Below, one piece after another: positions 50,586-61,436 of a stretch of 64,000 nucleotides of DNA; position 1 is the first letter of the stretch; every line of letters begins with the position of its first letter. Made by a program: the position numbers and the translations under genes. A model generated the notes under the pieces. That model searched no databases, was not told the origin of the DNA, and saw only the letters and a program-made list of their open reading frames with translations. Source of the DNA: Hymenobacter frigidus (GTDB lineage Bacteria > Bacteroidota > Bacteroidia > Cytophagales > Hymenobacteraceae); NCBI RefSeq assembly GCF_014640435.1, contig NZ_BMGY01000013.1:36885-100884 (forward strand), read 5' to 3'.

Positions 50586-51686
50586 ATGGGCCTCCGCTGC
50601 GGTATCGTCGGCTTGCCGAACGTCGGTAAATCCACTCTTTTCAACGCGTTATCGAACGCCAAGGCCGAATCGGCCAACTACCCGTTCTGCACCATCGAGC
50701 CCAACGTGGGCGTCATCACCGTGCCCGATGAGCGCCTGCAGATTCTGGAAGCCCTTGTGAACCCCAAGCGCGTGCTGCCCACGATTATCGAATTCGTGGA
50801 CATCGCCGGCTTGGTGAAAGGGGCCAGCAAGGGCGAAGGCCTGGGCAATAAATTCCTCGCCAACATCCGCGAAGTAGATGCCATCATCCACGTAGTGCGT
50901 TGCTTCGACGACGCCAACATCGTGCACGTAGCCGGCGGGGTTGACCCCGTTTTTGACAAAGATGTTATCGACACTGAGCTGCAAATCAAAGATTTGGAGA
51001 GCATTGATAAGAAGCTGGTAAAGTCGGAGCGCAGCGCCAAAGCCGGCGAGGCCCTGGCCAAAAAAGAAGTAATCGTGCTGCAGCGCTTTAAAGCCGAGCT
51101 GGAAGCGGGCCAGAACGCTCGCGCCGTGGTTGCTACCGCTGACGAGTTGGAGGCGGTGGCCGATTTGCAGCTGCTCACCATCAAGCCCGTGATTTACGTG
51201 GCCAACGTGGACGAAGCCAGCATTGCGGCCAATGGCAACCACCACGTAAGCGCCCTGCGTGAGCACGTGAAGGCCGAAGGTGCCCAAGTGGTGCTGGTAT
51301 CGGCCGCCATCGAGGCGCAGATTGCCGAGATGGAAGACCCCGAGGAAAAAGCCATGTTCCTGGGCGAATACGGCCTCACCGAATCGGGCCTGAACAAGCT
51401 CATCCGGGCCAGCTACGAGTTGCTGAACCTAATTACGTACTTCACCGCCGGCGTGCAGGAAGTACGCGCCTGGACCGTGCACCGCGGCGACAAAGCGCCC
51501 GCCGCGGCCGGCGTCATCCACTCCGATTTTGAGAAAGGCTTCATCCGGGCCGAGGTTATCAAGCTCGCGGATTACCAGGAGTACAAGACCGAGGTGAAAA
51601 TCAAAGAAGCCGGCAAAATGGCCGTGGAAGGCAAAGAATACGTGGTGCAGGACGGCGATATCATGCACTTCCGCTTCAACGTCTAA
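50586..51686 (+). CDS. ychF: Redox-regulated ATPase YchF (Obg-like)
   Basis: This is 366 residues. The P-loop is '[14 protein letters not shown]' (about 8-21), switch and G3 are around '[16 protein letters not shown]', and the nucleotide-specificity motif is 'NVDE', typical of YchF, which prefers ATP. A TGS domain ends the protein ('[17 protein letters not shown]', '[15 protein letters not shown]'). YchF binds ribosomes and is linked to stress responses. The length is normal. A terminator lies 57 bases after the stop. Confidence 0.95.
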   Translation: MGLRCGIVGLPNVGKSTLFNALSNAKAESANYPFCTIEPNVGVITVPDERLQILEALVNPKRVLPTIIEFVDIAGLVKGASKGEGLGNKFLANIREVDAIIHVVRCFDDANIVHVAGGVDPVFDKDVIDTELQIKDLESIDKKLVKSERSAKAGEALAKKEVIVLQRFKAELEAGQNARAVVATADELEAVADLQLLTIKPVIYVANVDEASIAANGNHHVSALREHVKAEGAQVVLVSAAIEAQIAEMEDPEEKAMFLGEYGLTESGLNKLIRASYELLNLITYFTAGVQEVRAWTVHRGDKAPAAAGVIHSDFEKGFIRAEVIKLADYQEYKTEVKIKEAGKMAVEGKEYVVQDGDIMHFRFNV

Positions 51687-51700
51687 GACCACGGAGTCGC

Positions 51701-51840
51701 GCGGATTTCACGGATTTCGTGGACGATTTGCGATTGTCGTAACCCAAAAAAAGGCTTGCCATTTGGCAAGCCTTTTTTTGGGTTTTCAGGCTCCCGGATT
51801 TCACGGTCTCTGAATCGATTACGAAATCCGTGTAATCCGT
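51701..51840. repeat. Inverted repeat flanking the ychF terminator
   Basis: GCGGATTTCACGGATTTCGT (51701-51720) and ACGAAATCCGTGTAATCCGT (51821-51840) are complementary at 18 of 20 positions and enclose the terminator. A partial third unit, GGATTTCACGG, is at 51796-51806. Confidence 0.75.
51743..51782. terminator. Bidirectional terminator between ychF and the M48 gene
   Basis: CCCAAAAAAAGGCTTGCC pairs with GGCAAGCCTTTTTTTGGG around a 4-base loop; both sides provide a T-tract. It separates convergent genes. Confidence 0.92.
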
Positions 51841-51843
51841 GAT

Positions 51844-53250
51844 TTATTTGCCCACCACTTTATACAACATCCCCTTACCCAGGCGGTCGGTGGTTCGCAT
51901 GCCATTCAGAATGGCTAGTTCCTCGTAGCGCCGGCTCGGGATGCCGGCGGCGGCAAAGGCTGAGGCTAGGGTTTGGTTGCCAGTGGCGGTTCGGATGCGG
52001 ACTTTTTCGGTCTGGCGGTTCAGCTTGCTGGCATCGGAGAGGCGGGCAAAGCCCTGGGCTACCCCGCTAAAGGTATTGGAGTAGCTGGCAAACGCGTCGG
52101 GTGAACTCAGGCCCACAATGCCGTAGTAGCTGCTGCCGTCCTGAATGATGTGGGCCAGCACCCGGGCCCCGGCCTGGCCCTGTTGGCCGGCTTGGTCGCC
52201 CTGCATCACCACGGCCGGAAAGCCGTTGATGGTGGTGCGCTGGGCATTGGCCGCTTGCAGGCCGATGCCCTTGGCCAAGGCCTGGGCGGCCTCGTCGAGG
52301 GAGTTGCCACCGGCCGGAATCAAGACCAGCAGGGCTTTGCCGTTAGGCTCGGCCATTTGAAACTGGGTGGGCGAGTTCTGCGACTTCCAACCCGAAGGAA
52401 TGGGCAGGCGGAACTTGAGGTCGGGATGGTAGAATACACCGCTTTCCACGTAGCCTTGGCGGGGGTCTTCGCCGTAGGCCAAGCCGTCAATCATGCGCAG
52501 GTAGGTATCGCGCCCCACGGTGAGCTGCCGGCCGCCGGCATTTTGCTTGGCCTGCGAGGCCAGGCTTTTCACCGTGGTGTAGCGGTCGGCCGAGTTGGGG
52601 TGGGAGGAGAGGAAGGTGGGCATGGAAGAGCCCCCGCCAGCCGACTGGTTGCGTTGCAGAGTCTGGAAAAAGTCGGCCATCTGACTGGCATCGTAGCCGA
52701 TTTTGGTCGAATACTTCACGCCCAACTGGTCCGATTCGCGTTCATCGTCGCGGCCGTATTTGAGTATGCCCAGGCCTACGCCCTGTTGCAGCAGTCCACC
52801 AACCGTCGACTGCATCAGCCGAGGGGCCACAATGGAGCCCAGCAGCATGCCGATGCCGGCGGCCGTGGAGCGGCGCTGCTGGCTCTGGCCGTGGCGCGCC
52901 GTGATGTGGCCCAACTCGTGGCCGAGCACGCCGGCAAATTGGGCTTCGCTGTTGAAGTGCGCCATAATGCCGCGCGTGAAGTACACGTGGCCATCCGGGG
53001 TGGCAAAGGCGTTAATCACCGGCGAGTCGACAATAGTGAAGCCGTAGTCGCCGGGGCGGTCCGATACTTTGTTCATCTGCTGGCCCTTGGTGTCAATCAG
53101 GCGCTGCAGCGTGGCGTTGTTATACAGGCCGAACTGGGCAATCACGGCCGGGTCGGGCTTGGGGCCTTGATTGGGGCTGGTGGGAATGGCGCTGACCAGC
53201 GTGAGGGGCAGGAGCAACGCGGCACTGGTACGAAGGAAGGAAAAATTCAT
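51844..53250 (-). CDS. M48 family metalloprotease with LysM-like C-terminal segment (non-lipoprotein)
   Basis: This is 468 residues with a signal peptide ending near 'LVSAIPTS' and no lipobox Cys. The M48 zinc motif is 'GHELGHITARH' (about 108-118), with the Glu ligand further on in 'DERESDQLG'. A middle domain ('FLSSHPNSADRYTTVKSLAS') and a C-terminal part ('LASAFAAAGIPSRRYEELAI', 'GMLYKVVGK') follow; the latter resembles LysM. It is probably a periplasmic Zn protease of the BepA/Oma1 kind. It is a tandem paralogue of the next gene, 117 bases away. Confidence 0.88.
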   Translation of the reverse strand: MNFSFLRTSAALLLPLTLVSAIPTSPNQGPKPDPAVIAQFGLYNNATLQRLIDTKGQQMNKVSDRPGDYGFTIVDSPVINAFATPDGHVYFTRGIMAHFNSEAQFAGVLGHELGHITARHGQSQQRRSTAAGIGMLLGSIVAPRLMQSTVGGLLQQGVGLGILKYGRDDERESDQLGVKYSTKIGYDASQMADFFQTLQRNQSAGGGSSMPTFLSSHPNSADRYTTVKSLASQAKQNAGGRQLTVGRDTYLRMIDGLAYGEDPRQGYVESGVFYHPDLKFRLPIPSGWKSQNSPTQFQMAEPNGKALLVLIPAGGNSLDEAAQALAKGIGLQAANAQRTTINGFPAVVMQGDQAGQQGQAGARVLAHIIQDGSSYYGIVGLSSPDAFASYSNTFSGVAQGFARLSDASKLNRQTEKVRIRTATGNQTLASAFAAAGIPSRRYEELAILNGMRTTDRLGKGMLYKVVGK

Positions 53251-53367
53251 AGTCCAAAAAGTAATCTAAATGCGCCGCGTAAGCTGCGACGGCTGAGCTT
53301 GCAAACGCGCCGCTGGGAACAGGGTTGCGCGGCAAGGGCAGGTGCGCGTAAACCAACAACATGCCAG

Positions 53368-54831
53368 TTATTTTCCGACCACCTTTATCAGGGAGCCGGC
53401 GTTCACCTGCTCGTTGAGCTGCATGCCGTTCAGAATAGCCATTTCCTCCAGTCGTTTCTCGGGCACACCGTTGGTGGTCAGGGCTTTGGATAAGTTGCTG
53501 CGCAATTTGAGCTTCACGATGCGGACGCGCTCGGGCTGGCGGTTGAGCTTGTTGGGCTCGCTCAGGCGCTGGAAGGCCTCGGCCACGCCGCTAAACTGCG
53601 GCGCGTAGGTCGGAAAATCGGCCGGAGCGGTCACGCCCAGCAGGGCATACAACGTTTTGCCGTCCTGAATAATATGGCCCAATACGCGCACGCCCGCTAC
53701 TTGCTGGCCGGTTTGCTGGTCTTGCTGCACTTGGTCGGCCACGAAAGCCAGGGCCGGAAAGCCGTTGATGGTGGTCCGGCGCGGGGCCTCGGCTGCCTGC
53801 AGGCTAAGCTGCTTGGCGATGGCCTGGGCAGCCTCGTCGAGCGAAGCGCCGGGAGCCGTCATCAGGATGAGCAGGGCCTTGCCGGCAGGGTCGGCCATTT
53901 GGAACTGCTGGGGCGTGTTCTGATGCTTCCAGCCAGTGGGCACGGGGAAGCGGATTTTCAGCTCGGGGTGGTAAAACACGCTGTTTTCGACGAAGCCCTG
54001 CTTGGGGTCTTCGCCATACACCATGCCGTCGATGAGGCGTAGGTACTGGTCGCGGTTCACGGCGAGCTTGGGGTTGCCGTTGGCCTGTTTCCACTGCTCG
54101 GCCAGTTGCTTCACGGTGTTGTACCGGTCTTCGGGGTTGGGGTGGGTGGAGAGGAAGTCGGGAATGGCTTCTTTGCCGCTCTTAGCCTGCTCACGGGACA
54201 GGGTCTGGAAAAAATCGGCCATTTGGCTGGCATCGTAGCCAATTTTGGACGAGTACTGCACGCCCAACTCGTCGGATTGCCGCTCGTCGTCGCGGCCGAA
54301 TTTCAGAAACAGCAGCTGCATGCCCTGCATGGCCTGGTCGCCAAACTGCGCCACCTGGGGCGAGAGTATCATGGCGCCCATCAGCCCCACCTGGCCCAGA
54401 ATGGCCTTGGTTTGCTGCCGGGCCGAGTGCCGGGCCGTAACGTGCCCGATTTCGTGGCCCAAGACCCCGGCAAACTGGGCTTCGTTGTTGAAATGAGCCA
54501 TAATACCCCGTGTGAAATACACGTAGCCGCCGGGCACGGCAAACGCGTTAATCACCGGCGAATCGACGACCTTGAACTGATACTTCAGGCTGCTGCGGTG
54601 CGAGATGGCGGCCATCTTCTGCCCTTTCTCGTCGATGAATTTCTGCATCTTCGGGTCGGAATACAAACCGAACTGGGCCGTCACGGCTGGGTCCGACTGC
54701 GCGCCCATGGCCACTTCCTGGCCTTCGGATACCAAGATGACTTCTTTTTTGCCAGTGACGGGGTTCACGGCGCAGCGGCTAAAAAGCAAAACCGCTGCCG
54801 CGCCAACCGTCAGAGTAAGACGTGTTTTCAT
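53368..54831 (-). CDS. M48 family metalloprotease with LysM-like C-terminal segment (lipoprotein)
   Basis: This is 487 residues. The signal peptide ends in the lipobox-like 'LFSRC' at about residue 20, so it should be lipid-anchored, unlike its neighbour. 'NPVTGKKEVILVSEGQEVAM' is the typical M48 lipoprotein start. The zinc motif is 'GHEIGHVTARH' (about 126-136), with 'DERQSDELG' further on. The C-terminal LysM-like part is 'LSKALTTNGVPEKRLEEMAI' to 'GSLIKVVGK'. Upstream DNA includes the T9SS plug gene on the same strand. A periplasmic quality-control role is likely from family. Confidence 0.9.
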   Translation of the reverse strand: MKTRLTLTVGAAAVLLFSRCAVNPVTGKKEVILVSEGQEVAMGAQSDPAVTAQFGLYSDPKMQKFIDEKGQKMAAISHRSSLKYQFKVVDSPVINAFAVPGGYVYFTRGIMAHFNNEAQFAGVLGHEIGHVTARHSARQQTKAILGQVGLMGAMILSPQVAQFGDQAMQGMQLLFLKFGRDDERQSDELGVQYSSKIGYDASQMADFFQTLSREQAKSGKEAIPDFLSTHPNPEDRYNTVKQLAEQWKQANGNPKLAVNRDQYLRLIDGMVYGEDPKQGFVENSVFYHPELKIRFPVPTGWKHQNTPQQFQMADPAGKALLILMTAPGASLDEAAQAIAKQLSLQAAEAPRRTTINGFPALAFVADQVQQDQQTGQQVAGVRVLGHIIQDGKTLYALLGVTAPADFPTYAPQFSGVAEAFQRLSEPNKLNRQPERVRIVKLKLRSNLSKALTTNGVPEKRLEEMAILNGMQLNEQVNAGSLIKVVGK

Positions 54832-54940
54832 AAGAAAGAGGCACCCAGAACCGGAAAACGGGCCGGAATTGGTCCGCCTGTTGCCGGCATGAGGTGTGCG
54901 CTAACAAACGCAACGCGACGCAGCGGGTTGTTGCCAGATG

Positions 54941-56278
54941 CTATCGGCGGCTGTTGAACCCTGTGGTTTGGTAACCGATGAGCAAATCGGTGCGGGTTCC
55001 CGGCGGGCGGTAGTACACCAGCAGGTCGTACTGGTTTTCGGTTTCATTGTGCGTGCCTTCGAAGTACACTTCATTGGGGACCGCACCGCGGGCGCCGGCC
55101 ACGGCAAAGTCGTAGTTGTAGTAGCCCTGCTTGAGCAGCGCGTGGCCGGTGTAAAGTTGTTGGGCTTCGTCGTAGGCGAGGCGAAACTCATCTTTGAGCT
55201 GCCAGTCGGTGAGCGCGCCGAACACGTAAACCGGGCCGGGGGCGGCCTGGGTAGCCTTTAGCTGAAAGGTGACGTTGGCGTAGTCGGCGTTGGTAGCGCC
55301 GTTGCCGTACTCGCGGCTTTCGAACACGCGCTGGCCGTTGGCATCCTGGTACTGGTTGTAGGCCTGCTGGCTGCGCGTCACTTCGGGCTGCAGCAGGGCC
55401 GTGACGGGCGTGGCGCGCGGGTCCACGCGCAGCACGCCAATGCCGGCGGCCTGCACCGAGCGGGTATCAAAGAAGCGGTACTCACTCAGGCCCGGGAAAG
55501 CGTTTTCGAAACCGAAGTACTGGTAGTCGAGCCGGCGCTCGGCGTCGCGCACGAAGGTGGGGCGCAGGTTGTACCTGGCATTGTCCCAGCGGAAGTTCTG
55601 GCGCAGCACCACCTTCACCTCCACGGCCGGGTTCACCAGCTCCACGCTGGCGTAGCTGATGGCAAAGTCGAGCTGCTGCAGCGTAAACCGCTCCTGGCCG
55701 CCAATCACAATGCCGGGCTGCAAACTCGCTTGCACGCGGTTTTCATACACCAGCAGCCGGCGCGATACCACCGGCACGCTGCCCGGGCTTTGCACCACCA
55801 GCAGGTAGTTGCCGCTGATTTTTACTTGCGGGGCCCGTAGCCGGTAGTGGAAATACGGCACCTTGGTGCCCGTGCCCACCCGAAAGTCGGTGATGAGAAA
55901 CTCGTTTATCTCGTTCAGAAACTGCATGTCCGTCAGCACAGAGGGCTTCCAGTCCACGTCGCAGTGAATGAGCTTGGCCGTGTAGCGTTGGCTTTGCTCG
56001 CCCAGCACGTCAAACTCCAGCAGAATGCCGGGGCTCTGGCCCAGCGGCACCACCGGCGGCTGAAACACCTCGTTGGGCTGGCCGGTGGCCACGTAGCATT
56101 GCACGCTGCGCACCTCGGGCGCGTAGGTGTAGTCCCGATAGCGCAGGGTTTTGTCGGCGTAGTATTCGGGGGGCTTTTGCTGGCCAGGAGCGGCCGGGGT
56201 GGTGCTGGTGATGGGCGTGCCGAGCGGCACGCAGGCGGTAGCGAGCAGGAGGGAAGCAAAGAGACTGGAAAAGCGCAT
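54941..56278 (-). CDS. Type IX secretion system plug protein (DUF5103/PF17116)
   Basis: I use ATG 56278 (M-R-F-S-S-L-F), 445 residues. A lipoprotein signal ends 'LATAC'. The body is beta-rich with family segments 'LEFDVLGEQSQRYTAKLIHC', 'PSVLTDMQFLNEINEFLITD' and 'DWQLKDEFRLAYDEAQQLYT', ending in 'DLLVYYRPPGTRTDLLIGYQ'. In Flavobacterium this protein plugs the SprA translocon of T9SS from the periplasmic side. The SprA and other T9SS genes are not in the window. CGAAAGTA at 56283-56290 is a one-mismatch -7 element on the minus strand, right at the start codon. Confidence 0.88.
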   Translation of the reverse strand: MRFSSLFASLLLATACVPLGTPITSTTPAAPGQQKPPEYYADKTLRYRDYTYAPEVRSVQCYVATGQPNEVFQPPVVPLGQSPGILLEFDVLGEQSQRYTAKLIHCDVDWKPSVLTDMQFLNEINEFLITDFRVGTGTKVPYFHYRLRAPQVKISGNYLLVVQSPGSVPVVSRRLLVYENRVQASLQPGIVIGGQERFTLQQLDFAISYASVELVNPAVEVKVVLRQNFRWDNARYNLRPTFVRDAERRLDYQYFGFENAFPGLSEYRFFDTRSVQAAGIGVLRVDPRATPVTALLQPEVTRSQQAYNQYQDANGQRVFESREYGNGATNADYANVTFQLKATQAAPGPVYVFGALTDWQLKDEFRLAYDEAQQLYTGHALLKQGYYNYDFAVAGARGAVPNEVYFEGTHNETENQYDLLVYYRPPGTRTDLLIGYQTTGFNSRR

Positions 56279-56353
56279 GATGCGAAAGTACAGCTTGCGT
56301 CGGCTGCTCGCGGTGCCCGCCGCCCCCAGCCCAGCCGAGTGGCCGCCCCGCAC

Positions 56354-56385
56354 AAAAAAAGGTGACCTCTTCCGAGGCCACCTTT
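56354..56385 (-). terminator. Rho-independent terminator of katG
   Basis: AAAGGTGACCTC pairs with GAGGCCACCTTT around TTCC, with one A-C mismatch, and the A run at 56354-56360 is the T-tract on the minus strand. It lies about 45 bases after the katG stop. Confidence 0.82.
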
Positions 56386-56430
56386 CATCACGAAACAGGC
56401 ACGACAACTACTGGCCGGTTTGCCTTACTC

Positions 56431-58725
<2,295 letters not shown>

Positions 58726-58824
58726 TCAAAAATCGACCGCTCTGATTATGTTAGCCAGCTCCTTCGATAGGGTTAATTATTCGATGATGCTGGATTTAGT
58801 CCGCTCATAGAGTTAGGACTGGTA

Positions 58825-58856
58825 CAAACTTACAACCACTCTTTTCATAATCAAAA
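58825..58856 (-). promoter_or_regulatory. Canonical Bacteroidota promoter of katG
   Basis: On the minus strand TTTTG (58852-58856) is followed by exactly 19 bases and TAAGTTTG (58825-58832). This is the consensus -33/-7 pair of the Bacteroidota primary sigma factor and the best promoter seen in the window. Confidence 0.75.
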
Positions 58857-58994
58857 TTGATTTAATTGATGTTTTTATAAGCAGAGATTATAATTGTCGA
58901 AAATTCGTGTTGCGGTAAGCAGATTCCAGACGATTAGGACGGGCGGGATGGCATTTTCGAACAACTAAACAGTCGCGCACAAGCAACCGGATAG

Positions 58995-59092
58995 AGAACG
59001 TCATTCCGAGCTTGCCGAGGAATCTCGCCGGAGTCATCCGCGCCGCCTACTGGCGCGAGCAAGATTCCTCGGCAAGCTCGGAATGACGTTCT
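58995..59092. repeat. Dispersed intergenic palindrome, copy 11
   Basis: The arms start AGAACGTCATTCCGAGCTTG and end CAAGCTCGGAATGACGTTCT and pair perfectly over about 34 bases. This copy has TTCCGAGC in place of GCTGAGC on both arms. A duplicate of its right arm follows at about 59132-59158. Confidence 0.9.
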
Positions 59093-59295
59093 TCTTTATG
59101 TCATATAAGTCGGTTGGCAGCGGCAAGCATTGGCAAGTTCGGAATGACGTTCTTCTTCATCCGGTTACTTGTGCGTGGGCACTCAAACGGTTTCATGCCT
59201 GGCACCCTTATCAGGTGATGAAAACAGGGCGTGTGGATATCCAAACATTGGTTGGAGGTAAAAAATGCATTCGTCTCATCAACAATTGAACAAAG

Positions 59296-59340
59296 AAAAG
59301 CGGCGTCGTTGCAAGAAATAAATCCTTGCAACGACGCCGC
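59296..59340 (-). terminator. Terminator of the ABC-F gene
   Basis: GCGGCGTCGTTGCAAG (59300-59315) pairs perfectly with CTTGCAACGACGCCGC (59325-59340); on the minus strand it is followed by TTTTCTTTG. It lies about 30 bases after the ABC-F stop. Confidence 0.85.
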
Positions 59341-59372
59341 CCCGGAGCCTCAGCAACCGAGGATTTCCTTGG

Positions 59373-61268
59373 TTACATCAATTCCTCCCAGCGCTTGGTT
59401 TGGGCCGTCAGCTCCTTTTTCACCGCTTCAAATTTGAGGGTAGCGTCCTTCAGCATTGCCACGTTGGCGTAGATGGCCGAGTCGGCCAATTGGGCTTCGT
59501 ACACCGCCAGTTCTTTTTCGAGCGCGGTGATGCGAACTTCCACTTCGGCCAGCTCTTTGGCGGCTTTCTTCGCGTCGTTGCTGTTGGATGCGTGCACCGC
59601 TTTGGGCTGCTCCACCGGGACGGGCTTGGGGGCCGAGGGACTGGGCAGGCCGGCTTTCTTGGCGGCTTTCTCGCGGTCTTCCTGCCACGTTTCGTACTCG
59701 GCGTAGGTGCCGGGGTACTCCTTCAGCTGGAAATCCTCGATGTACCAGATTTTGGTCGCCACGTTCTCCACAAAAAACCGGTCGTGACTAATGACGATGA
59801 ACGTGCCTTGGTACTGCTCCAGGGCCTGAATCAGGATGTTTACCGATACCATGTCCAGGTGGTTGGTCGGTTCATCGAGCAGCAGGAAGTTGGCTTCCGA
59901 AATCAGGGTTTTGGCCAGGGCCACGCGGCTTTTCTCGCCCCCGCTTAGCACCTTAATTTTCTTGAAAACCTCCTCGCCCGTGAACAGGAACGAGCCCAGC
60001 ACCGAGCGCAGCTCCATGTCGTTGCGCTTCGAGCCGGCCTCGCTCATCTCCTGCAAAATCTCGTTGTCCAGCGTCAGGCTCTCCAACTGGTGCTGGGCGT
60101 AGAACGACATAATCACGTTGTGACCCAGCTGGTGTTTGCCGGCGGTGGGGGCTTCGGTGCCGGCCACCAGGCGCATGAGCGTGGATTTGCCCTTGCCGTT
60201 GGCCCCGATGAGTGCGATTTTGTCGCCCCGCTCGATGTGCACGTTCGTGTCGCGGAAAATCAGCTTCTGGTCGTACTTCTTGGTCACGTGCTCCATGCGG
60301 AGGATGTGGCGGCCGGGCTCGGTTTTGAAGGTGAACTTCATGTTGATTTTGGCCGCGTCCTGGGCCACGTCCTCGATGCGCTCCAGCTTATCGAGCGCCT
60401 TCACGCGGCTCTGGGCCTGCTTGGCCTTGCTGGCCTTGGCCTTGAAGCGCTCAATGAACCGCTCAGCAGCCCGGATTTGGGACTGCTGGTTCTCGAAAGC
60501 GCCCTTCTGAATGATGTTGCGCTCCTCTTTTTCTTCCAAGTAATAGGAGTAGTTGCCGGCGTAGGGCACCAGCTTGCCGCCGATTACCTCCACGGTGGTG
60601 TTGGTGGTGCGGTCCAGGAATTCGCGGTCGTGACTCACGATGATAACCGCGCCCTCGTAGTCGGCCAGGTAGTTTTCTATCCACTTAATGGAGGGCAAGT
60701 CCAGGTGGTTGGTGGGTTCGTCGAGCAGCAGCAGCGAGGGCTGCTGAAGCAGGATTTTGGCCAGCATCACGCGCATGCGCCAGCCGCCCGAGAAGGACTT
60801 GAGCGGCTTGGTCAGCTCCTCGGTGCTGAAGCCCAGGCCTTCGAGGATTTCCTCGGCGCGCGACTGCATGGTGTAGCCGCCCAGCGCCTCAAACCGCTCC
60901 TGCATGGTGGCCAGCTTGTCAATCAGGTCATCGGAGTAGTCGGTTTCGAAGAGCACCAGAATGTCATCAATCTTCTTCTGCAGCTCCAGCGCTTCCTCAA
61001 AGGCCTGCATGGCCACGTGCAGGATGCTTTCGTGCGTGTCATAGCTGAGCAGGTCCTGGTTCAGGAAGCCCAGGCTCACGTCCTTGGCCATCGAAATATT
61101 GCCGCCATCGGCCTTGTACTCGCCCACCAGCAGGCGCAGCAGCGTCGATTTGCCGGTACCGTTCAGGCCAATGAGGCCGATTTTGTCTTTGGGCTTGATG
61201 TGCAGGCTCGCGTTGTCGTACAGGGCACGGGAGCCAAAGTGAAAGTCGAGGTCGGAGATGGAAATCAT
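59373..61268 (-). CDS. ABC-F family ATP-binding protein
   Basis: I use ATG 61268 (M-I-S-I-S-D-L-D-F), 631 residues. Two ABC domains have Walker A 'GLNGTGKSTLL' and 'GANGKGKSTLM', signatures 'FSGGWRMRVMLAK' and 'LSGGEKSRVALAK', and Walker B 'LLLLDEPTNHLD'. The interdomain linker is present ('ERFIERFKAKASKAKQAQSR'). A C-terminal coiled coil follows ('ELAEVEVRITALEKELAVYE'), as in Uup-like members. There are no membrane segments; ABC-F proteins act on ribosomes. Whether this is translational housekeeping or antibiotic resistance cannot be told. The -7 element is at 61291-61298. Confidence 0.92.
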   Translation of the reverse strand: MISISDLDFHFGSRALYDNASLHIKPKDKIGLIGLNGTGKSTLLRLLVGEYKADGGNISMAKDVSLGFLNQDLLSYDTHESILHVAMQAFEEALELQKKIDDILVLFETDYSDDLIDKLATMQERFEALGGYTMQSRAEEILEGLGFSTEELTKPLKSFSGGWRMRVMLAKILLQQPSLLLLDEPTNHLDLPSIKWIENYLADYEGAVIIVSHDREFLDRTTNTTVEVIGGKLVPYAGNYSYYLEEKEERNIIQKGAFENQQSQIRAAERFIERFKAKASKAKQAQSRVKALDKLERIEDVAQDAAKINMKFTFKTEPGRHILRMEHVTKKYDQKLIFRDTNVHIERGDKIALIGANGKGKSTLMRLVAGTEAPTAGKHQLGHNVIMSFYAQHQLESLTLDNEILQEMSEAGSKRNDMELRSVLGSFLFTGEEVFKKIKVLSGGEKSRVALAKTLISEANFLLLDEPTNHLDMVSVNILIQALEQYQGTFIVISHDRFFVENVATKIWYIEDFQLKEYPGTYAEYETWQEDREKAAKKAGLPSPSAPKPVPVEQPKAVHASNSNDAKKAAKELAEVEVRITALEKELAVYEAQLADSAIYANVAMLKDATLKFEAVKKELTAQTKRWEELM

Positions 61269-61290
61269 GGGGTCGCGGGGTATTCGGGTG

Positions 61291-61298
61291 CAAAGGTA
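61291..61298 (-). promoter_or_regulatory. -7 promoter element of the ABC-F gene
   Basis: TACCTTTG on the minus strand, an exact TAnnTTTG match, 22 bases before the start codon. No -33 box stands out. Confidence 0.5.
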
Positions 61299-61436
61299 CG
61301 GCGCAGGGGTGGGCCCATCGGTTTTTTTCACGGAATCAGCCGCGCACACCATAACCAAAAGGCTGGGATGGCTGTATCAAAAATGTCGATACACGAATCA
61401 GCCTCGCGCTACACCGTTCACTAACTCCATTTGCTT

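Noticed and set aside
52150..53493. 447-codon open frame on the plus strand across two M48 genes
   Set aside because: It is antisense and spans the gap between two genes; no protein character.
58858..58910. Possible PerR-like box (TTATAA...TTATAA) upstream of katG
   Set aside because: It does not match the PerR spacing and the region is simply AT-rich.
59083..59331. Short open frames on both strands downstream of palindrome copy 11
   Set aside because: They run through repeat sequence and the terminator; no homology or composition support.
60090..61424. 444-codon open frame on the plus strand
   Set aside because: It is antisense to the ABC-F gene, which has clear Walker motifs.
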